Shown here in pieces: positions 36,120-48,671 of a stretch of DNA of 64,000 bases. The stretch covers positions 12,497,425-12,561,424 of the forward strand of contig NC_060108.1 of the NCBI RefSeq assembly GCF_021155765.1, written 5' to 3'. The stretch's first letter is position 1, and each line of letters starts with the position of its first letter. This DNA comes from Diprion similis (Eukaryota; Arthropoda; Insecta; Hymenoptera; Diprionidae). The notes under the pieces are model-generated. The model was not told the origin of the DNA. It worked only from the letters and a program-made list of their open reading frames with translations, and made no database searches. A program made the position numbers and the translations under genes.

Positions 36120-38927
36120 AGTCATATTGCATGATGATATTAAAGTCGAAAAACCATGCCCGTGCAGTGATACGTAGTATAACGAATGGCCCGCTCGGAG
36201 ATGAATACCAATGGACCCAAAGCGTCGGGGAAGAGGCAAAAAAAAAAAGTTCGATTCAAATTCAGCGCGGTTTTTGCAACCACGTGCGATGGAGCACGGC
36301 AGCTAGCGCAGGGTCAGCCGATGGCATGGAACATAAATTGAATAGCAATTCGAATTTATACTCAACTTCGCTGCGACAGCTTTGTGTTAGTTTAATTCTG
36401 AAGAGTGTTATTCTTGCCAACATTAATACGCCGTTGAATTAAGGCAGGTTTTTTTGGCTCATACGAATTAACGATAATTTATAAAGCGAATGTTTTTTTT
36501 TTTGTATTGAATTTTTTAGGGTGGGATTGAATTTCAGAATTTGAGAACTTCCGGAAGTGGCTGATTCCGAATTAGTTGATGGCGAAACTTGAAGTAAAAG
36601 GATCAAACTTGTACGGAACAACAATGTTTTGAATGGTTCAATAAACGACGGGTCAAAGTTCCGAAATGGAAAATTCCAAAAATTCAATTTTCAATTGAAC
36701 AGAATTACGAAAAATAAAGTTTAGATTGAGTGAAATTCCGATGGTCAGAATATGTATACTCACACAGCGTAGTTTACTCAACGAGTGGGTGTCAAAAATC
36801 AAAATAATTGAAAATCAGAATGGCCACGATTCTGAACGTAAAAATATCGAAAACCCAGAACGAAGATATATCGAAGTTGTGAAACTTCATCAAGCCAGAT
36901 TTCCACAGAACTGAAAATCTTCGATCATTCGAAATTCCGATTTTCTAAGGTTTTAAAATTTTCTCATTTTCGCACTTTTGGAATTTTGACATTTCGAAAC
37001 TTTCGTGTTTCGTCAAAATTGTATTTCTTAATTTCAAATTTCGCTACTAAAAAAAATCAGGATTTGGCGCTTTCCCAACTTTTGAAATTAGGAATTTTAC
37101 CCCCACCCCAGTTTCTTCTTCGTTGCCTTCACAGTGAAAAACGGTTGATGAAAAATTACATTCGTTCACGATATCGATTAATCAATTACACGATTGAAAC
37201 CATTCATTGTAAGACCTCCGATTGATTGATTGAACTGCTGTACAATAAAAAACATTCTAGCTGTGGTTACTAAACTATTATTTCCTGAACTATTATTTGT
37301 ATCACTTTTTTTATAATTGCAACAATATTTAAAACGTTGTGTACAACGATACTATAATTAATACTTACGGTAATTTTCTTGTAATTAAAAACAAACTGAA
37401 GTTTCTTTGTTATTGTTTAAAAAACCATTGATGAGTAAATTAAGTCAAAAAAGTGATCAGTTTCAATCGAATAAATTGCTTCAAAATTGTTACTCATTTA
37501 TTAGATTTATTCGATTTCACTCTGCGATGACTCATCTTATTGTCAAGATTACGTTCTACAAATTTATTGTAAACACTTTTCTCACGATCGTCTGATGTTT
37601 AATTTTACAAAATGCACCGATATTGATTATAATCAACACAAGTGGAAACGTTGAATCAATAGCTGAAAAAAAATCCATCTCAATGAATTTATAGAAAATA
37701 ATCTTCTTTAGAATAATTATTTGAATCCATGCTTCGATATTATACACAATCTAAGCTTTTGTTTATAAATTCGAGTATTTTCTGTCTTCGTATTTTAGAA
37801 GAAATCTTTATAGTTTTTAAATGTAATAATTTGACAAATACTCAATCTACGTCTATTTCGTAACGAATTAGATAAAAGATATCGATTTTTGGCTAACCAA
37901 TCTCCTAAATCACTCGATCTAAAAATCATATCAATCTCATCTGCAGCTCTCATCTACTCAAAGTCCTGCAACTGAGTAATAATCGCACCTGCTATTCGCG
38001 TGTTACGTAATTATACCTCAGCCATAATGGTTCACTCAAAACTACTTGACCCCATTTCCTAATGGCGAAGCGAACAGCAAGTATCGAAGCTTGATATAGC
38101 TGTTAACACAAGCACGTAAACGATGTTAATTAAGGCCATTATCGAACTTCTTTACGAGCGGTGGTAATCCTGATTAGTCATAACTTGCCACAACTAATCA
38201 ACACACTTTGCATTTCGCGGTCTCACATCGTTCAGTTTTTCGTAACATATCTTCATTCGTAATTCACAAAAATGAAATCGATGCGATTCAAATCTACTCG
38301 TCAATTATGTATTTGTATTTGTTTGCTTAGAAACTTGTCAAGTTCTAATCGAAAAAAAACGATAATTTTTTAATCATTCATTCAATTCAAAACTGCGATT
38401 TTTGTAAACGATCTTTTTTTACCGATTTTTAAGACAAAAATCTTTCACGATTTTTGCAAATAATAATGCAAAGCTTGGACTTTAGAGTTCACAGAAATAA
38501 AAACAATGAAAGCAGATTAAGAATATGAGATTTGGCAAGACAACAACTGTAATATACATTATAAATCAACTCGCAGCGTTTCGTCGATCGTTATAATTAC
38601 ATTTTTGCTTTTGCATGGTAGTTTTTTCTTTTGTTCAAATCTTTATATTCAAAATTTATTTTCATTGGTCTGCGATACAATGCAGAAGCCTGAATGCAGT
38701 TTTGTCAATGCAGAAACCGTAGCCCGATAGACAACCGTTTATGTCCGAGACGATCGCCTGTCTTATTTTATGTCTTTTCTCGAAAAAGTGGCACTAAATC
38801 TCTCAAGAATCTACCGTGACTACTGATCGAACGGTAGTCAGTGGTTTTAATGTTTCACCAAGCTGTTGAAAAATATACGTAGCAGAGAGACAATCGAGTA
38901 TTCAAAAGATAAGAAAAAGATTTTAAT

Positions 38928-39227
38928 CAGGGTGGCCACGAACCTGGAACAACTGTAAATACCTGGAGATTTTTAATTTAGTCATAGAAAAACGTGAAAA
39001 TGTCAGTTTTCTATCTTGGGAATAAGAAATCATTTTTTGAGAAAACGAATTTAGTTTTTTTAGTCGAAAAATTAAGTTGACTTAAACTGACTTCTTTGTA
39101 TATAAAGTTAATAAGCTGAACGATTTAGGTTTTAGTAACTTTCTAGAACAGGGAAAATGTCGGGGAAAACTAGGCTTCAAATCTTGGAAAATCTGGAAAT
39201 GTCATGAAACAATTTTTGGCCAACCTG
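38928..39227. mobile_element. hAT-like MITE remnant
   Basis: Begins CAGGGTGGCCACGAACCTGG and ends TTTTTGGCCAACCTG, an imperfect inverted pair of the CAG...CTG type. Words such as AACCTGGAAC, ACCTGGAGATTTTT and TGGAAATGTCATGAAA inside match the style of the widespread CAGGGTGGCCAC repeats of animal genomes, usually classed as hAT-like (established for the family, assignment by eye). About 300 bp, diverged. No clear 8-bp target duplication. Confidence 0.55.
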
Positions 39228-41385
39228 TTTCGATGCAGACGTTGAAGAAGCCTGGAAGATAATTTCTAATTCTGGCCAATTTAAAGGCTATAAACTTTGA
39301 TCGACATTCTCATGGCTGATTACATCCGCATCGATACAAGATTTATCACTCTCGATTATATTATTTAAAAAAAAAAAAAAATACAACATCATTGGTGCAT
39401 ACATAATTGCTCGTATATATGCGTGATTGTGGATCGCGAACTCTAATCACGAATCCGCCATTAAATGTATGGCTCTAGGCAAAAGCATCGCGCTACGAAT
39501 ACGAATAACTGATATATTTCCAATGTATATATATATATATATTTATTGCATACCCTTTGCTGCACGTGGATTTATTCTGCGAAATATTCCCGCGCCAATC
39601 GTTCAATGTTGAACGGCTTTTTATATATATTCGTCTGTAAATTCCATCATGTTAGAAAATTTTTCAAAATTATCACGTGAAATTGTTGTAAGACTACGAT
39701 GTTAAAATCAACTGAAGGAATGAGGCTCTAAATGAAATTTCAGAAACGTTTTTAGTATAGTAGTATAGTATATTGTGTACCATGGGCATAAAGCCCTTTA
39801 ACCAAATTTTTTGTAACATAAAGATATTTTATCTTAATTATTGATAGTTTTCTTGAAAATATTGAAAAATATTTTAGCGGACTTTTTCTGAAAAAGTGAA
39901 AACGGCTGCGTAAACGGGTGAAAAAAATAGAAAACACCGCAAAAACAAATCGAGAGAATCAGCTGTTTTTCGACCCGCTATTCTATCACATCCCCTTAAG
40001 TTCGCTTCGTTGAACGTGTTCTGCAGAAATACTTTGAATTAGACTTTCTGAAAATGTCCAAAAGAGTTCTTTAAATAATTTAAATGAAATTTCAAAATCC
40101 CGAGGAGTTTTAACTAACACCGAAATCAAACATTAAATGCGAAATGAAACCTATAATAAGCGTAAATAAAATAGAAATAATTGCATAAGTTTTTGCTGCA
40201 CTGCCATTACATATCATAAATATATCATTCGGAAGCCAATTTCTTATTCTGTAATTCAGCAAGGATCATAGCAACGAAATAAATCTCCATTTTTCAATTT
40301 CGAATAAAAATTTGAAACGTATAATAGATTATCGAAATTTTCATATACGACTGTAAAACGCAATATTTAGATGAAAAATTCGATTTTTTTCTTGAGCTTG
40401 AGAAGAGTAAAAAAAAAAAAAAAAAAAAAAAATTCTCGTTGCCCTGATTTCTTCCGAGAATTTTAATGTTTAAGAACAAAGAAAATACGAATACAATCAT
40501 GATTCTATTAAAAACTGGAGTCAATCTAATATCGGGTTAGATTAGCTTAAATTAGAACAAAATCCTTCTTTTTTTTTTTTTTTTGAGTTGTGGTAAGAAA
40601 TTCTTTTTTTTGTCAAATTATTATACTCGATGCAGTTGCAGCGTGCAAGTCATCGGAATGATTGAGGGGATCGCGATTGGCTGTTTTTAGAACGGCTTCC
40701 GTGCTGTACTGTTACTCTCGCATGCATGCGATTATTCGCACGCAGGTCCATAATTCCAGCAACGGGCGCAATCCGCGATAGCATCGGTTTCCAAAAACCC
40801 CGAAACGTAGGCAGCAGAAACTCATCGTCTGCCCTTTTTGCACGTGATTAAAATCCAAACGTCGGTCACGTGCGCTTTCGAAGATGCATCATTCACGTCG
40901 ATGCGGCAACCTTTTGAGTCGCCCTGCCATATTTCACTCACCTACTGCAGGCTGTTGAACTTTTTTTTTCGAAAATCACGTACGCATACTGTCTGCGAGA
41001 AATAACTGCAACGATAAATCTCTCTGCAAAGATCTGACATTAGGACATACCTAAGGATTATTTTCAACATTTCTCGGTGAGGTGAGCGATGAAATTAATT
41101 CAAGAATTTTTTCTTCTTCTTTTCATTTTCCAAGATTACGGATTACTTTGATATTTAACAAATTCATTCTATTTAGTGGAAATTGAATTTTGTTTATCAC
41201 GTTTCGATAGAATCGACAATCACTGAAGTTAATTTAATATCAATGAATATATTCACTTTAAATCTTGGTCGATAGACAAAAAAAAAAATATATGAAATTG
41301 TAATAAAAAATTTATGTAAAATGATGAAAAATTGTAAGGTTTCAGAGTATGTTCGAAAAAATTTCCGTACTCTAAAACACTTAAT

Positions 41386-41418
<33 letters not shown>

Positions 41419-42341
41419 GTATGATAACAATACTTGTAATAAATTTTTTTCAAACATACTCTGAAACTTTATATTGATATATTTAATAAAAATAAGTAAA
41501 GTAGCGAAATAAAGAAATGACGACTAATCGTACAATCAAGGAACCTTGGCGTGGTTAAATATTCTTAATGTACTTATTCGGATATAAAAATTGAGACACG
41601 TAAAAGTGAGGGGCCAGTCGCTCTTGTGAATGATTCATGGTTTACGGTGAAATACCACGCGTACGAGTTACTACAGGACCTACGTTTTAATTGTGCGTCA
41701 CAGACGTATACGATGCTGAAATACTAAATCAAATCGGATCTGGTTAGACTGGACGCATCCTGGTTACGCAATTTAATCATTTTCTTGAAACTGATGAAAA
41801 ACGCGTAATTCAAAATAAGATAATTTTGCGTCTTGCACAGTTTGCAAATACTTACACTGATTGCAATTAATTCGGAAGTTGTTGATATATATATATATAG
41901 ACCATTTGAAAACGAAACTAATTCAATTTTATCAGGACTGAGATTCATAAACGGGAAAAAAGGTAGCGTTCAATACTGAACAGTTTCACATGTATGACTC
42001 GAAAACTTTTTTTTCAAAGCTAACGGTGTGCTCATGTTTTTTTTTTTTTACGAGTAAACGAAATTTGACAAAATCGAATTGAACTTAGCGACTGGGAAAG
42101 GTGGAATTTTTTATAACAATTTTATAGGACACCATGGGTATGAAATATAACACAAGACAATGTGACAAGTTTATGGCGCAGATGAATTTATTTAAATTTT
42201 GTGTTGCTTTTTTTGTATGGTGTTCCAATTTTTTCATGTACATGATTTGCCAGGAGTTCCGAATATTTTGATAACAAATGAGTTGGATGAGAATCGTGCG
42301 GTTGTCTATTTATGAATTTTTGTTCTTTTGTTTCTTTTGAG
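39228..42341. other. Intergenic, no gene supported
   Basis: AT-rich, with TA tracts near 39528-39541 and 41390-41420. The stretch 40625-40960 is GC-richer and balanced (for example TCGCATGCATGCGA), which could mark a regulatory element, but no coding frame holds together there. Confidence 0.45.
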
Positions 42342-42347
42342 TTTATT
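42342..42347 (-). terminator. Poly(A) signal of gene 7
   Basis: AATAAA on the minus strand, 16 nt beyond the gene 7 stop codon. Confidence 0.5.
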
Positions 42348-42362
42348 TTCTTCTTCCCCTCG

Positions 42363-44213
42363 TCATTTCGAAGAATGCAGCAGGTATTCCGCAACGCCCA
42401 AGTTGAGCCTGAAAATAAAGACGATAGTGATCAACGATATTACATACAAAAAATAAATCGTCACGACCCTTGTATGATATTTTTTTTACCAATTTTCCAT
42501 TCTGCAACCCAAGTCGAAAAAGAACTTCTTGATGTTTTTTAAGTTCGTAAATCCGACAAGAAATTGAGAAAAAATCTGGCCACAATAATTAATTTTTGTT
42601 AATCAATTCATGCTCAAATATTTCTACAAAATGATACTGGATCTTTTCGTTTGCGAGGAATACTCAATAATTTTTTTTGGTTTTAAACAAATTCAAGTCA
42701 TTCGATTTACCTTGTCAATTTTTTGCAACTCTTTTACGCCATGCAAAAAACAATTGATAATATCAAAGAGTGATAATTTTAACAAATTTTAAGAAACGGA
42801 AAATAGATAAACACTGCAATGACAATGAGATTATTGAATAATAAACTATTAAGTCAAAAATATATTCATAGCAAAATGTCATATTAAATATTTTTTACAT
42901 CAAAATGGTCAGAATTGTAATTTTTCTGTAAATTTTTCAAACGATTTTCCGTCTGAAACTGTAATTTCAGCTGTAGATTATTTTTTTTTCTCCACCTGTC
43001 GCATTTACTTTATTTTTTTATTTCGTGACTGCTTATGCCTAAAAGCTATGGCCTAAATTTTTCCTCACTTTTTCGTAATTCAATAAAACATACAAACTTC
43101 GAGAGTATCATAATTTTTTCCATACATTATACTTATAATAAATATGAAATAAATTGTATTGACGAATGTCTGAAAGACTGATTTTTTTGATTCGTCGTCA
43201 CACTTCAATCTTCAAACTATTGAATATCGTACAAGAGGTTGACGAATTGAGATTGATGCTGTATAAAAATTTACCTGTTTTTGGTAAAATCACTGCGGCG
43301 GTTTCTTTTCTGGAGCTCAACGCGGCTTCCGTCGTTCGAAATGAGCCGGGAAACAGTTGGACTTCCGGTCTTTTCTGTCGTGACCCGTGGAATATTGGTT
43401 AAAAGTTGTTTTCCCTGACGATTTTCCTTCGATTTTCGGCGGACATTCAAATCCGAGGAAACGATGATCTCCTCGAAAGTCTGGCCCTCGTTTTCTGCAA
43501 TGTTATAAGGAAATAATAAATGCTCGCGTTTCAATAACATCACCAATAAACCGGAAATAAGTATTTTCTCTTTATTCGAAGGACAAATTGAAATGAGGTT
43601 CTTTGTTTTGACAAACAATTAAATAATGTTTCCAAGTATCGAGCGTAAGAGTGATTGAAAAACCAACAATCAAAGAGAGAAGAAAGGTTCCGACTTTTTT
43701 TATCATTAAAAACTGTTTCAAATTGTAAATTACCATTTAATCGATCTAGTGTTCATTTCAAGGACATTTCATTTCATTCAAGTATCGATTCAGTAGTAAT
43801 AATTTGAAAGCTGTTGATTCTGTTACACGACTATTGCCCCTTTTGTGGACATCGAAACGAGTAACGCCACACACGAATGCTACTAAAGTTGCCTTCGAGT
43901 AGGCGCGCAGTCGAAGTAGAAATGGCCATTATGGTCTGGCCGTGTTCGGAAAATGACATCCAAATTAAAATAGCGGGCATTAAACTGCGTCGGGGTGAAT
44001 GAATTATTTCACAGCTGTCTCGGCTTTATTCAACGGAGACAATCAGAAATAGAACCAATGCGGTTTCGTCAATTTCGTTTCAAATGAAGAGAGGAAAATC
44101 AAAAATACCTGTTTCTGAGTGAACCTACGTTTTTGGCCGAAGGTCGAGGATTGGGCGTTGACGAAAACGCAGGCACAGATTACGATCAGCAAAAAGAGGG
44201 TAAGATTTGCCAT
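42363..44213 (-). CDS. Gene 7: small secreted protein, possible prohormone
   Basis: Coding exons 44213-44129, 43494-43275 and 42408-42363 (TGA) give 116 aa; phases match and the total, 351 bp, is a multiple of three. The signal peptide is MANLTLFLLIVICACVFVNA. The rest is not low-complexity, unlike the other genes. It has basic sites NVRRKSK, LQKRNRR and ends RSDFTKNRLNLGVAEYLLHS SK. Cleavage at KRNRR would release a peptide of about 21 residues with no Cys and no C-terminal amidation Gly. The first coding donor chosen is AAAC|GTAGGT; using the later CAG|GTATTT reads into a stop after 15 codons of the next exon. The last exon was picked by phase and a good TTATTTTCAG acceptor. A peptide hormone is only one possibility. 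Confidence 0.5.
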
Positions 44214-45103
44214 TGCTAGTTGAGAAGTTTGTAAATACAGTTGATTCCAAATGTTTCCGAAATATTTGATTCTGAAATGAAAAGAAATAAACAAATCATA
44301 CAGCTGAAAAAATTAAATCTTCGTTACGAGTTCGATGCAATTTTTATTTTTAAACAATTAATGTTTTCCAATTTGGAAAGAATTTATCACATCTACTTGG
44401 ATTAAATTTTAATTCAAATACACCCTAAATATTTCCTAAGGATTTTTAATTTGTAGGCAAAGGGCGTTCAATATCTAATCTTATTATTGTATCTCCTGTG
44501 ATTAACATCTACGTCTCACGAATGCATACAAAGAAAATATGTGCTTTTATATTCATTGTACGTTGAATTCGGATGACGTCAACGACTTTGACAAAGACTT
44601 ATGCGTACAAAAGGCTGGTACATAAGATACCGATTCATCGGATAATTCTTAGTAATTATCTGTCAGTGCAATTTATGAGAATGCCTGATTCGCATTAAGA
44701 AACCACAGGATAAAAAGAAAACAAATATAAATCTCATCCCTCTCGATGAGCAGGAAACTTCTTTTCTCATAAAAAAAATAAAATAAATACTAAAAGTTTT
44801 CCAGTAAAACGACAAATAATTACAAATCGAATTTCAAAAATAATAAAAAATATCAAAAAATAAAACACGGTTTCTCATTATCTGAACGAAAACTCGAACT
44901 CAACACGCAATAGGTGTAAATTACAAAGTTTGCAATCTGTCTGTTTACTCACGGTGATAATCCAGAGGAGCGAAGGAACTTTCCGAGTCGACAACCGCAC
45001 GAGAAATGTGGCTGAAGACCAAGGAACGGCCTCGGTACTTACCTGCAGACCTCTTGGCTAGTGCAGCATATGCGGTTTGTCTATATCGGACGGATATATA
45101 CCT
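44214..45103 (-). promoter_or_regulatory. Gene 7 leader intron and possible promoter
   Basis: A TATATATC on the minus strand at about 45101-45094 is followed by a short leader exon ending CTGCAG|GTAAGT at 45043. The leader would join the acceptor TTTCATTTCAG before 44271, 58 bp above the ATG. A second TATAAAAG at about 44552-44545 could be an alternative promoter, but it would then need another donor. Confidence 0.4.
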
Positions 45104-47389
45104 GCGTACAAGAAATGAGAAACACACACACACGAGAGTCACTTCATATGTAGAGGCAGGCGCGTGCATATATATATATATGTATAGACATTACACACGA
45201 TAAACGTGTGGGACAAGTCGCACTGGACAAACCACTTTCTATTTCATTTTTTACGCGACTGGTTTTGCCAACTGATCCACTGACGTATCGCGCCGAAATT
45301 TTTCCCTGATCTAAAAATTTTCACAAATTGATGGGGAAAAAAATTTGATTTAAACAGTTTTACAGATTTATCTGTACTTATATGGATATGAATATTTTAT
45401 TGGAGTTTTAATTTCAGAATGTATAGCTTGACACGTTTGAAAATAAAATCCACTGTTGCTAATTGAATATTCATTCCTCAATTCAGAATCAATATTATAA
45501 TTTAACGAAAGGATAGTCTTTTTGAAGCTCATTTGATTTCGTTCATCAAATTTTATTATGCATGTAAGTTTATAAAAGAATGACTCAGTTTTATTGTTGA
45601 AAAGAAATTGTACGGTTTTAATCAAAAGAATTTGTTGGAGATTTCAGTTGTTCGCGTTTTATCTTATGTATGGAAGAAATTGCGATGAAATTTCGATACT
45701 TACAAAAAATTCAGCTAAAGTTGAAACTTTTTTTTTTAAATATTCTGTCGATCAATATAATATATTTATTTATACTTCATGGTCTTTGTCTTTTTGCGAT
45801 GGTTTCGAAGAACCCACGCATGTTGAAAAATAATTACAAGGTGATCTGGTCTGTACTTTTTTTTTTTTTTTTTGATCGATTCGTTATATACGAGAGAAAA
45901 ACACGAATTGTACGGAGTGAAAATATTTTTGAAAAATGATGAAACAACGCTTTCAGCCATCGAAGCAGAGTCTGCTTCGCCCTATAAGGGATACACCCTG
46001 GATTTCATACGTCACTGCGATGGGAATAGATTTTGGCTTAAGATAACCGGGTCGTTGCGCTCGAAACTTTCGGATCGAGATGCACGTATATGGAGTCGAG
46101 GAGATTTGTTTAAAGGGGTTCTTTGTGTTGTTTTTATTTAACCTTATTTTATTTTCCCCCTTTCGTTCCTCCCACCGTCTCGTTATTCCTGATTCTCTTT
46201 TGTGCGTCGATTCATTCGAAGGAAGGAAATAAAAAAAACAACAAAAGGAATATAATGCACTTGGGAAAAAGTACGATGTAAAGAGTAGGTTTAAGCAGAG
46301 AAAATCCCGCAGACTGTGCAGCATCTGGCAAATGCAGAGGGAATTAACCTTTAGGGGCAGAATTGCAGAGGTATATTTAAAACCCATGATGCGGCTATTA
46401 AATGGATTTAAAAATCACAAAAGGCGGGTATTTATTTAGGTTATTTAACGAAATTTATTGCAGATTCGTTACAACAGACCATGAACAATGTGATGGTATA
46501 ATATGTAAATTAAATAATCAACAGTATAAAAAATGACGAGAAACTTGATGACTGTGATGAGTGCGCAGATATTCGATGGATGATCAGTCTAGGCGTTCAG
46601 TAATCGAAACTGGAACAAAGTAAAGTGATGAAAAAATTATAACATATAGCTTGAATTTTACTTGTATCGTAAACTGCGTGTTGATTATTTCTGTAATAGC
46701 GGTAGTTTAAAATTGTTTTCGATATGAAAAAAGTGGTATCAAAATCCCTGATCGCAATATTAGTTATTTTCGTATTTTTAGTCGGATTTATAAAAATTCA
46801 TCTCATCCTGGATTTTCGTAAGTCCGTACAGATTCGCTTACATCATTGATCTAGAGTTTAAATACTCAGCTTGTAGATCTCTGACTCTGAGTGGTGAGGA
46901 TTTATAATAATTAATCGAAACATGTAATCTTAATAATGTGATCATACAATTTATGCTTGAATTTATTAACTTCATATCTTCGTCAAAAGGCTAAGATCAG
47001 ACTTGGAATTTTTTTTTTTTTAAATCGTCTTTTGCGGTAAATCATGAATCAAAAATGTTAAGTACTTAAAAAAAATCCGCTAATAAATTCTGCGATACAA
47101 AATCAAATCACAATAACAGTTAAACCTTGTTAAAACACTCTTCAATCCATATAAAAAAAACTTTGCATTAAGTAGATCATAAAATCACGCAATTTTCTTA
47201 CAGACTAAAGAAATTCACACGAAACAAAAGTCTTTTCGAAATCCGTTACATCTATTGCAACAGACACGATATTCGCTATTTCTCTTTCATTTAACATAGC
47301 GCGTAGAAAAAAATTCAGTAAATTTTCAAAGCGGGGTAAAAAATCTGAAATATCGGTAATTCGTGAATTCAGAATCTTAACCAGCATAC
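45104..47389. other. Intergenic, no gene supported
   Basis: The 144-codon minus-strand frame at 45953-46387 has no ATG context, no signal peptide and mixed composition. I could not link it to any exon and treat it as chance. Confidence 0.4.
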
Positions 47390-47980
47390 AAAGGCTCGAA
47401 GAGCAGAAGAAGCCACTGCAGCTGCAGTGCAGCTAACGCATGTCTGCAGCTCGTGGGAAGTACAATAAACACGGGTTACGAAGGTGGAAGACGCACACAG
47501 TGACACGTGGAAGGATAAACCAGACAGCCGGTGAGCCTGCATTATGTTCGCCCGATTTTAAAACGAGTTTGCAGCCCGCCATCGCCGGGATCGCCGTCTG
47601 GTCTGCTGCACCAGCGATTAAATACACATGCTCACACGTTCTGAGAGCTGCAGACAGGGTTTGTACCTGTAGCTATAGCCAGACTAAATGCTGTGAGAAC
47701 TATAAACTGCATCGCTGGCCGCATGAAGTGCAGAGAGAGAGAGAGAGAGAGAGAGGGAAACTGACAGGGTGAAGCTCCGTCCAGCTTTGTCCGATGTAAG
47801 TTTTTTTTTTTTTTTTTTTTTTCTGTGGCACTTTTTCTTATTTTTCTCTTCGAGACCATTCATGTCGCCAACTCGCATTAAACTCGGGACATTGCACTGA
47901 TAACAAAGAAACTCGCACCATCTGCCGGGTGGGACTCCGAACTTCAAATCGTGCGAATTCAGATCGATCATAGACTGTAT
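47390..47980. other. GC-richer island with (GA)n tract
   Basis: A local rise in GC with several CTGCAG words, the 16-bp perfect palindrome CACTGCAGCTGCAGTG at 47414-47429 and a (GA)n tract at 47732-47755. Open frames occur on both strands but have no supported model. Confidence 0.45.
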
Positions 47981-48200
47981 AAGTCTATGAGATTGATTTT
48001 TATGTGAAAACCGTTAATTTGGTTATTTGGATCGAATTTTATTGGAGTTCGGTGATTTGATCTAGATTCTAGATCAACCGTAGACTATGCGAGGCTATGA
48101 GATTGAACTTTACGTAAATCCCGTTGATTTGGTTGGCTGGATATTGATTTACCATAGACTACGTGAGTTTATGAGATCGAACTTTACGTGCATTCTGACA
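47966..48200. repeat. Degenerate tandem repeat, three copies
   Basis: The block TAGACT...GAG(T/G)(T/C)TATGAGATxGA(A/T)(C/T)TTTACGTG recurs from 47971, 48081 and 48155, with GTTGATTTGGTTGG-like sequence between copies. Spacing is uneven (110 and 74 bp). Confidence 0.65.
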
Positions 48201-48429
48201 ATTCGATTGATCGGAATTCCGGAAGTTTCTAATTCGAGAATTTAGGCTAATCTTCGGAAGGGCAAACTGTCGGATCTAGGAACTGTTATATTCTATCGAA
48301 AAAGAATTAGTTGTACTTAACCAGAACTTGAGAAATAATATAGCCATAAAAATGTTTCGTTCTTCTAAATGAATGTCATTTGTCTGGCAACAATAAATGA
48401 TACCACATTCATGTGAATTAACAGAACAT

Positions 48430-48435
48430 TTTATT
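48430..48435 (-). terminator. Poly(A) signal of gene 8
   Basis: AATAAA on the minus strand, about 240 nt beyond the gene 8 stop codon. Confidence 0.5.
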
Positions 48436-48671
48436 CACCATATTGGGTGAATTGAACACATTTTTTATAATTTGTATATAATTAGCGTATCTAAGAACGC
48501 TTTAGGAGGATTCACCCCATGATCTTTCGAAAATCAGAACCATTTGCAGATTCTAATCTTGCTTTGCAAACTCATGAAATTCTCTGTAAAGATCATAGGG
48601 AATTTCAATCATTCGCAACTTTTATCTATATGTGTATACTTAAAAAAAATTGTGAAAAAGTCCAGCGATAG

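Larger units (their letters stand above)
31890..38927. other. Large intergenic region, no gene supported
   Basis: Both strands were read for signal-peptide exons with TATA boxes and none was convincing. The overlapping plus-strand frames at 31684-32683 and 32933-33276 lie in GC-richer DNA next to the gene 6 promoter but lack connected splice sites. Microsatellites: (TTC)n at 32167-32193, (AG)n at 32813-32836, (TC)n at 36075-36115. The stretch 36520-37100 has many words of the type GAATTTTGACATTTCGAAAC. Confidence 0.45.

Noticed and set aside
45953-46387. 144-codon minus-strand frame
   Set aside because: No signal peptide, splice context, TATA box or recognisable domain. Composition resembles translated non-coding DNA.
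47440-47772. 110-codon plus-strand frame in the GC-richer island
   Set aside because: Ends in a (GA)n tract read as RERERE. Similar openness on the other strand; no promoter or splice sites.
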